Shown here piece by piece: positions 4,815 to 8,815 of a DNA stretch of 8,815 nucleotides. Position 1 is the stretch's first letter. Each line of letters opens with the position of its first letter. The notes under the pieces are model-generated. The model saw nothing but the letters and a program-made list of their open reading frames with translations, did no database searches and was not told the DNA's origin. This DNA comes from Eubacterium sp. CAG:248 (GTDB lineage: Bacteria > Bacillota > Clostridia > Lachnospirales > Lachnospiraceae), in the NCBI GenBank assembly GCA_000436475.1, contig FR886232.1, forward strand, positions 45,356 to 54,170, written 5' to 3'. Position numbers and translations under genes: made by a program.

Positions 4815-6608
4815 ATGGACATATTTGGTGTATTATCATTAATAGGCGGATTAGCAATATTCCTGTATGGAATGGATCTGTTGGGTGAAGGATTAACTGG
4901 CGCCTCAGGTGGAAAGCTTGAAAAAATACTCGAAAAGCTTACATCAAATCCGTTGAAGGCGGTACTTCTTGGTGCTGGCGTAACAGCAGTAATACAGTCA
5001 TCATCAGCCACAACAGTTATGGTTGTAGGCTTTGTGAATTCTGGTATTATGAAGCTTAGCCAGGCAGTTGGCGTAATAATGGGTGCTAATATAGGTACGA
5101 CTATAACATCCTGGATATTGAGTCTTACAGGTATTGAGAGTAGTAATATATTCATAAGCCTGTTAAAGCCAACCTCATTTTCGCCAGTTCTTGCTGCAGT
5201 TGGCATAGTGTTTCTGATGTTTTTAAAGAAGGACAGCTTAAAGAATCCAGGAAAGATAATGATAGGCTTTGCACTTCTTATGTACGGCATGGATGCTATG
5301 AGCTCATCAGTTGCACCACTTGCCGAGGTGCCACAGTTTGCATCAATACTTACAGCATTTTCTAATCCGGTGCTTGGAATGCTTGCAGGTATGCTGTTTA
5401 CAGCTATTATCCAGAGCTCATCAGCATCAGTAGGTATACTTCAGGCATTATGCTCAACAGGTATATTAAGCTATGCAACAGCACTTCCTATCATTATGGG
5501 ACAGAATATAGGTACCTGCGTTACAGCTTTGCTTTCAAGTATTGGAGCAACTAAGAATGGTAAGAGAGCTGCTATTATTCATCTGTACTTTAACGTGATT
5601 GGTACTGTTACATTTATGATAGTATTCTATGCTTTAAATGCAGTAATACACTTTTCATTCTTAAACCTGACAGCACAGGAATTCGGAATAGCAGTAATAC
5701 ATACCACATTTAACATAATAACAACAGCATATCTGCTTCCTTTAAGAAAGGTGCTGGAGAAACTGGCATATGCTACTATTAAGCTGGATGATGATGAGAA
5801 AAGAATCATGGATAACAGAAGCGGGAATGAATTCGCATTACTTGATGACAGATTCCTAGAGGCACCTAGTCTTGCTGTAGAGCATTGCAAACAGGTTATT
5901 AATAAGATGGCAGATATATCGCGCGAGTCTTTATTCATATCTATGTCGCTTATAGGCGGATATGATGAAGAACAGGCACTTCGTGTAGGAGAACTTGAAA
6001 CAAGGGCAGATAAGTATGAGGATGCACTTGGAACATACATAATGAAGATAAGTACGAAGAATCTAAAAAAAGAGGATTCAGAAATGCTTAATGTTATGTT
6101 ACATTGTATAGGAGATTTCGAAAGAATATCAGATTATGCATGTAATCTCTGTGACTCGGCAAGAGAACTGCAGCAAAAGAATATGCAGTTTTCACCCAAG
6201 GCAGAGACTGAACTTGATATATTAAGTTCAGCGGTAAGAGAAGCGGTAGATATATCCTTTGATGCATTTAAGAGTAATAATAAAAATGAGGCAGATAAGG
6301 TTGAACCTTTAGAAGAGCTTATAGATACTCTTGCAGTAGAACTAAAGGCAAGACATATAAGAAGACTTCGTGAGGGTAAGTGTACTATTGAACTTGGTTT
6401 CGCACATTCAGATATTCTTAATAATCTGGAAAGGGTAGCAGACCATTGTTCTAATATTGCGGTGGATGTTATTCAGAGTGACCAGTTGGAATTCGATGCA
6501 CATGAATATCTTGACAGAATAAAGAATAAAGATAATCAGCAGTTTGCAAGGGATTATAAGACTTATAAGGAAAAATACAGACTGCCGGAAACACGCAGTT
6601 TTAAATAG
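4815..6608 (+). CDS. Na/Pi cotransporter family protein with C-terminal PhoU-like domain
   Basis: This 597-residue membrane protein belongs to the NptA/YjbB-type sodium-phosphate carriers (PF02690). Its N-terminal half has two inverted copies of the transport repeat, each with a QSSSA core (QSSSATTV at 61-68, QSSSASVG at 200-207) and a GANIGTT/GQNIGTC partner (90-96, 229-235). These contribute the substrate- and sodium-binding hairpins. About eight to ten hydrophobic helices end near residue 310. From about 350 to 555 is a cytoplasmic PhoU-like helical domain with degenerate metal motifs FERISDYA (435-442) and LERVADHC (538-545). TGGAGG (4805-4810) supports the start. The preceding Pho box suggests induction on Pi starvation, hence uptake, although the E. 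coli relative YjbB has been linked to Pi export. The response regulator gene follows after 62-68 bp without a terminator. Confidence 0.93.
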   Translation: MDIFGVLSLIGGLAIFLYGMDLLGEGLTGASGGKLEKILEKLTSNPLKAVLLGAGVTAVIQSSSATTVMVVGFVNSGIMKLSQAVGVIMGANIGTTITSWILSLTGIESSNIFISLLKPTSFSPVLAAVGIVFLMFLKKDSLKNPGKIMIGFALLMYGMDAMSSSVAPLAEVPQFASILTAFSNPVLGMLAGMLFTAIIQSSSASVGILQALCSTGILSYATALPIIMGQNIGTCVTALLSSIGATKNGKRAAIIHLYFNVIGTVTFMIVFYALNAVIHFSFLNLTAQEFGIAVIHTTFNIITTAYLLPLRKVLEKLAYATIKLDDDEKRIMDNRSGNEFALLDDRFLEAPSLAVEHCKQVINKMADISRESLFISMSLIGGYDEEQALRVGELETRADKYEDALGTYIMKISTKNLKKEDSEMLNVMLHCIGDFERISDYACNLCDSARELQQKNMQFSPKAETELDILSSAVREAVDISFDAFKSNNKNEADKVEPLEELIDTLAVELKARHIRRLREGKCTIELGFAHSDILNNLERVADHCSNIAVDVIQSDQLEFDAHEYLDRIKNKDNQQFARDYKTYKEKYRLPETRSFK

Positions 6609-6663
6609 CAGCAGTAGAGCCGTAAAACTCATGTACACTTACTATTGATCATATAAGAACAGA

Positions 6664-6670
6664 AAGGAAG
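6664..6670 (+). promoter_or_regulatory. ribosome binding site that decides the response-regulator start
   Basis: The purine-rich AAGGAAG lies directly before ATG 6671 and only six bases before ATG 6677. The AGGA core at 6665-6668 is two bases from the first ATG, too close for initiation, and eight bases from the second, which is optimal. The gene is therefore called from 6677. Confidence 0.65.
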
Positions 6671-6676
6671 ATGAAC

Positions 6677-7360
6677 ATGGCATACATATATGTAGTTGAG
6701 GATGACAATAATATAAGCGAAATTGAAGGCTTTGCGTTAAAGAATGCAGGGCATACAGTTATAGAGTGTGCCAGCGGAAAGGACTTTCATAAGCTGATGA
6801 GGGAACGTATTCCCGATCTTGTTCTTTTAGATATAATGCTGCCTGATGAAGATGGGCTTGAAATCCTAAGAAAGCTAAGACAGGTTCCGGAAACCAGAAG
6901 AGTTCCTGTGATCATGGTTACGGCTAAGACAACAGAGATAGATAAGGTTAAAGGTCTTGATATGGGAGCGGATGACTATATAACAAAGCCGTTTGGAATT
7001 ATGGAGCTTATATCAAGGGTAAAGGCGGTTCTTAGAAGGGCTGGTGGAACTGGTGAAGAGAAGCTTATAGGAATAGGTCAGTTATTCATAGATGATGAGA
7101 AGCGTGTTGCTTATGTTGCAGATAAGCCAGTAGAGCTTACATACAAGGAATATGAACTTTTAAAGTATCTTGCTCTTAACAGGGGAATCGTGCTTACAAG
7201 AGATAATATCATGGATAGGATATGGAGTACAGATTATGAGGGAGAATCAAGAACACTTGATGTCCATATAAAGACACTAAGACACAAGCTTGGAGATGCT
7301 GGTAATTATATAAAGACAGTAAGAAATGTGGGCTATTTTATGGATGATGAGGCTCATTAA
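6677..7360 (+). CDS. phoB: PhoB/PhoP-type response regulator (OmpR family)
   Basis: This is a two-component transcription factor, 227 residues from ATG 6677 (229 if ATG 6671 is used). The receiver domain (about 1-120) has the acidic pocket EDD (8-10), phospho-acceptor Asp52 in LLDIMLP, Thr82 (VTAK), switch aromatic Tyr101 and Lys104 in the DDYITKPFG motif. The winged-helix DNA-binding domain (about 130-223) has the OmpR-family signatures LTYKEYELLKYL (154-165) and the recognition helix SRTLDVHIKTLRHKLG (191-206), then KTVRNVGYF. Position next to the PhoR-type kinase and within a pst-phoU cluster makes it the phosphate regulator (PhoB in proteobacterial naming, PhoP in Bacillus). It probably binds the four-hexamer Pho box at 4705-4743 upstream of its own likely transcript, giving positive autoregulation. 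The kinase gene starts 17 bp after the stop. Confidence 0.93.
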   Translation: MAYIYVVEDDNNISEIEGFALKNAGHTVIECASGKDFHKLMRERIPDLVLLDIMLPDEDGLEILRKLRQVPETRRVPVIMVTAKTTEIDKVKGLDMGADDYITKPFGIMELISRVKAVLRRAGGTGEEKLIGIGQLFIDDEKRVAYVADKPVELTYKEYELLKYLALNRGIVLTRDNIMDRIWSTDYEGESRTLDVHIKTLRHKLGDAGNYIKTVRNVGYFMDDEAH

Positions 7361-7377
7361 GCTTAAAAGGAGTTCGT

Positions 7378-8787
7378 ATGAAGAAAAGAATTAACATACA
7401 ATGTATGTTGCTCGCATTTGTCACGATTGTATCAGCAATGGCGATATCTACATTTGTATTTTACAACATATTAAAGCGTGAGGTTATAGGCGATATGCGC
7501 AATTATGTTGATATATTTGTTGGTGCAGATGCGTGGGGAATGGTAAGTGATCCGGATGCTATCAATGAACAGAAGGTAATAGAAAGCTATGATGGCAATC
7601 TCAGAGTTACATTCATTAATAGTGATGGATATGCGGTTGTAGATAATCTTGTTGAAGTGACAGATATGGAGAATCACAATGAAAGACCAGAGGTTGTTGA
7701 AGCCAGAAGAAATGGCTATGGAAGTGATATAAGAAAGTCAGAAACCTTGCAGAAGAATTCATTTTATTATGCAGTGGAGCTTGATAACGGATATGTGTTA
7801 AGAGTTTCAAGAGAAGTAAGCAGTATGACAAGTATTATGATAAGTGCATTACCTGTAGATGTGTTGTTGTGTGTTATGCTATTTGTGATAAGCTCTATAA
7901 GCTCACATCTGCTTACAAAGAGTATCGTAGAGCCAATAGAATTTCTAGCAGACAATATGGATGCATCAGATTCCATAAAGGTGTATAAGGAGCTGGTACC
8001 CTTTGTTAATACAATAAAGAAGCAGCATGAGGATATTATGCGTAATGCTGATATGCGTCAGGAATTCACAGCGAATGTTTCACACGAACTAAAAACACCA
8101 CTTACTTCAATATCAGGTTATTCTGAGCTTATAGAAAGTGGAATGGCTGGTGGTGATGATGCCAAGCGCTTTGCAACAGAAATACATAAGAGTTCACAGC
8201 GCCTGCTTACTCTTATTAATGATATTATCAAGATATCAGAGCTTGATGCAACATCCTCTGATGAAGCCTTTGAAAGTGTCAATCTTTATGAAATAGCAAA
8301 ATCAACAGTACAGATGCTGGAGCTGAATGCCCAGAAAAATGGTGTCATAATGAATCTTTCAGGCAAAGATATAAGTATAATGGCTGACAGACAGATGATT
8401 GACGAGCTTATTTATAATCTATGCGACAATGCCATAAGATACAATAATCCTGGAGGAAGAGTCTGGGTATCTGTATATGAGCGGGAGGCTGCAGCTTATG
8501 CTGATGGTGGCGGAAGCGGTGTGAATAATGGTACTTATGGAAATAGCAGTAAAAGGGCAGTTGTCATTGAGGTCAAGGATAACGGAATAGGTATATCTAA
8601 GGAAAACCAGCAAAGAATATTTGAAAGATTTTACAGAGTTGATAAGAGCCGTTCAAAGCTTACCGGCGGAACAGGACTTGGACTTGCTATTGTTAAGCAT
8701 ATAGTTGCAAAGCATGATAATGCACATATAGAGCTTGATAGTGAGCTTGGAACTGGAACAACTATAAGAGTTGTATTTGAACAGTAG
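7378..8787 (+). CDS. phoR: PhoR-type sensor histidine kinase
   Basis: This 469-residue membrane kinase/phosphatase is the probable partner of the adjacent response regulator. A first membrane helix (about 10-32) and a second (about 152-178) flank an extracytoplasmic PAS/Cache-like domain that contains FINSDGYAVVDN and the MENHNERPEV segment (97-106) typical of PhoR relatives. A short, degenerate HAMP-like linker (about 180-222) follows, and no cytoplasmic PAS domain is present. The dimerisation helix carries the H-box VSHELKTP (His236). The ATPase domain has the N-box around Asn347 and Asn351, G1 DNGIGI (401-406), F-box IFERFYR (414-420) and G2 GGTGLGLAI (430-438). A low-complexity segment of about 24 residues (370-393, Ala, Gly, Ser and Asn) is inserted between two beta strands before G1. 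AAAAGGAG (7365-7372) supports the start. The gene is complete, with TAG 28 bp before the window end. Confidence 0.94.
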   Translation: MKKRINIQCMLLAFVTIVSAMAISTFVFYNILKREVIGDMRNYVDIFVGADAWGMVSDPDAINEQKVIESYDGNLRVTFINSDGYAVVDNLVEVTDMENHNERPEVVEARRNGYGSDIRKSETLQKNSFYYAVELDNGYVLRVSREVSSMTSIMISALPVDVLLCVMLFVISSISSHLLTKSIVEPIEFLADNMDASDSIKVYKELVPFVNTIKKQHEDIMRNADMRQEFTANVSHELKTPLTSISGYSELIESGMAGGDDAKRFATEIHKSSQRLLTLINDIIKISELDATSSDEAFESVNLYEIAKSTVQMLELNAQKNGVIMNLSGKDISIMADRQMIDELIYNLCDNAIRYNNPGGRVWVSVYEREAAAYADGGGSGVNNGTYGNSSKRAVVIEVKDNGIGISKENQQRIFERFYRVDKSRSKLTGGTGLGLAIVKHIVAKHDNAHIELDSELGTGTTIRVVFEQ

Positions 8788-8815
8788 TGAGAAGAGAAAG
8801 TGGCCCGATAAGAGA

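Noticed and set aside
4739..5290. 183-codon minus-strand open frame reaching from the Pho-box gap into the Na/Pi carrier gene
   Set aside because: Mostly antisense to a conserved membrane protein, with a Pro/Ile/Ser-rich composition typical of a reverse-strand shadow and no recognisable domain.
6629..6657. Separate promoter for the response regulator (TATAAG at 6652-6657)
   Set aside because: No acceptable -35 lies 16-18 bp upstream and no Pho hexamers are seen, so read-through from the Na/Pi carrier gene is more likely.
6671..6676. ATG 6671 as the response-regulator start
   Set aside because: The ribosome binding site core would be only about two bases away. ATG 6677 has ideal spacing and begins at the usual receiver-domain N-terminus.

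Overview
This window is a chromosomal phosphate-acquisition and phosphate-signalling cluster (a Pho regulon locus) from a low-G+C Gram-positive bacterium. The heavy use of ATA (Ile), AGA (Arg) and GGA (Gly), AGGAG-type ribosome binding sites before every gene, ATG starts throughout, and the protein types (clostridial PhoR with a short degenerate HAMP, Na/Pi cotransporter with a PhoU tail, PHP protein next to pst) suggest a Clostridia member, probably Lachnospiraceae. That placement is inference from style, not from a marker gene. All eight complete genes lie on the + strand. No mobile element, tRNA, rRNA or CRISPR array is visible.

Layout. Bases 1-41 may hold the last codons of an upstream gene, most likely the phosphate-binding protein pstS. 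An intercistronic hairpin follows. Then come pstC (124-1077), pstA (1092-1967) and pstB (2049-2849), encoding the two permeases and the ATPase of the high-affinity phosphate ABC transporter. A PHP-family metallophosphoesterase (2958-3791) follows with its own good sigma-A-type promoter (TTGTTA-17-TATAAT) and is closed by a rho-independent terminator (about 3856-3898). phoU (3978-4628) starts a second segment, with two small hairpins in its leader. A 186-bp gap after phoU carries the most informative regulatory element in the window: four PhoP-box hexamers spaced exactly 11 bp apart (4705-4743), preceded by three 14-bp tandem AT-rich repeats. This element sits in front of a Na/Pi-cotransporter-family gene with a C-terminal PhoU-like domain (4815-6608). 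The PhoB/PhoP-type response regulator (6677-7360) and the PhoR-type sensor kinase (7378-8787) follow closely, probably on the same transcript.

How it fits together. By the established model, PstSCAB imports Pi when it is scarce. PhoU couples transporter state to the PhoR kinase, which phosphorylates the response regulator, and the regulator binds direct-repeat Pho boxes. Here the visible Pho box would drive a second, ATP-independent Pi transporter together with the regulator and kinase genes, giving positive autoregulation. The PHP enzyme may release Pi from an organic phosphate or nucleotide.

I do not see an undescribed system. The points worth a second look are the well-formed Pho box and its repeat array, the PHP gene placed as its own unit between pst and phoU, the second PhoU-like module on the Na/Pi carrier, the Gly/Asn/Ser-rich insertion in the PhoR ATPase domain, and several intercistronic hairpins.
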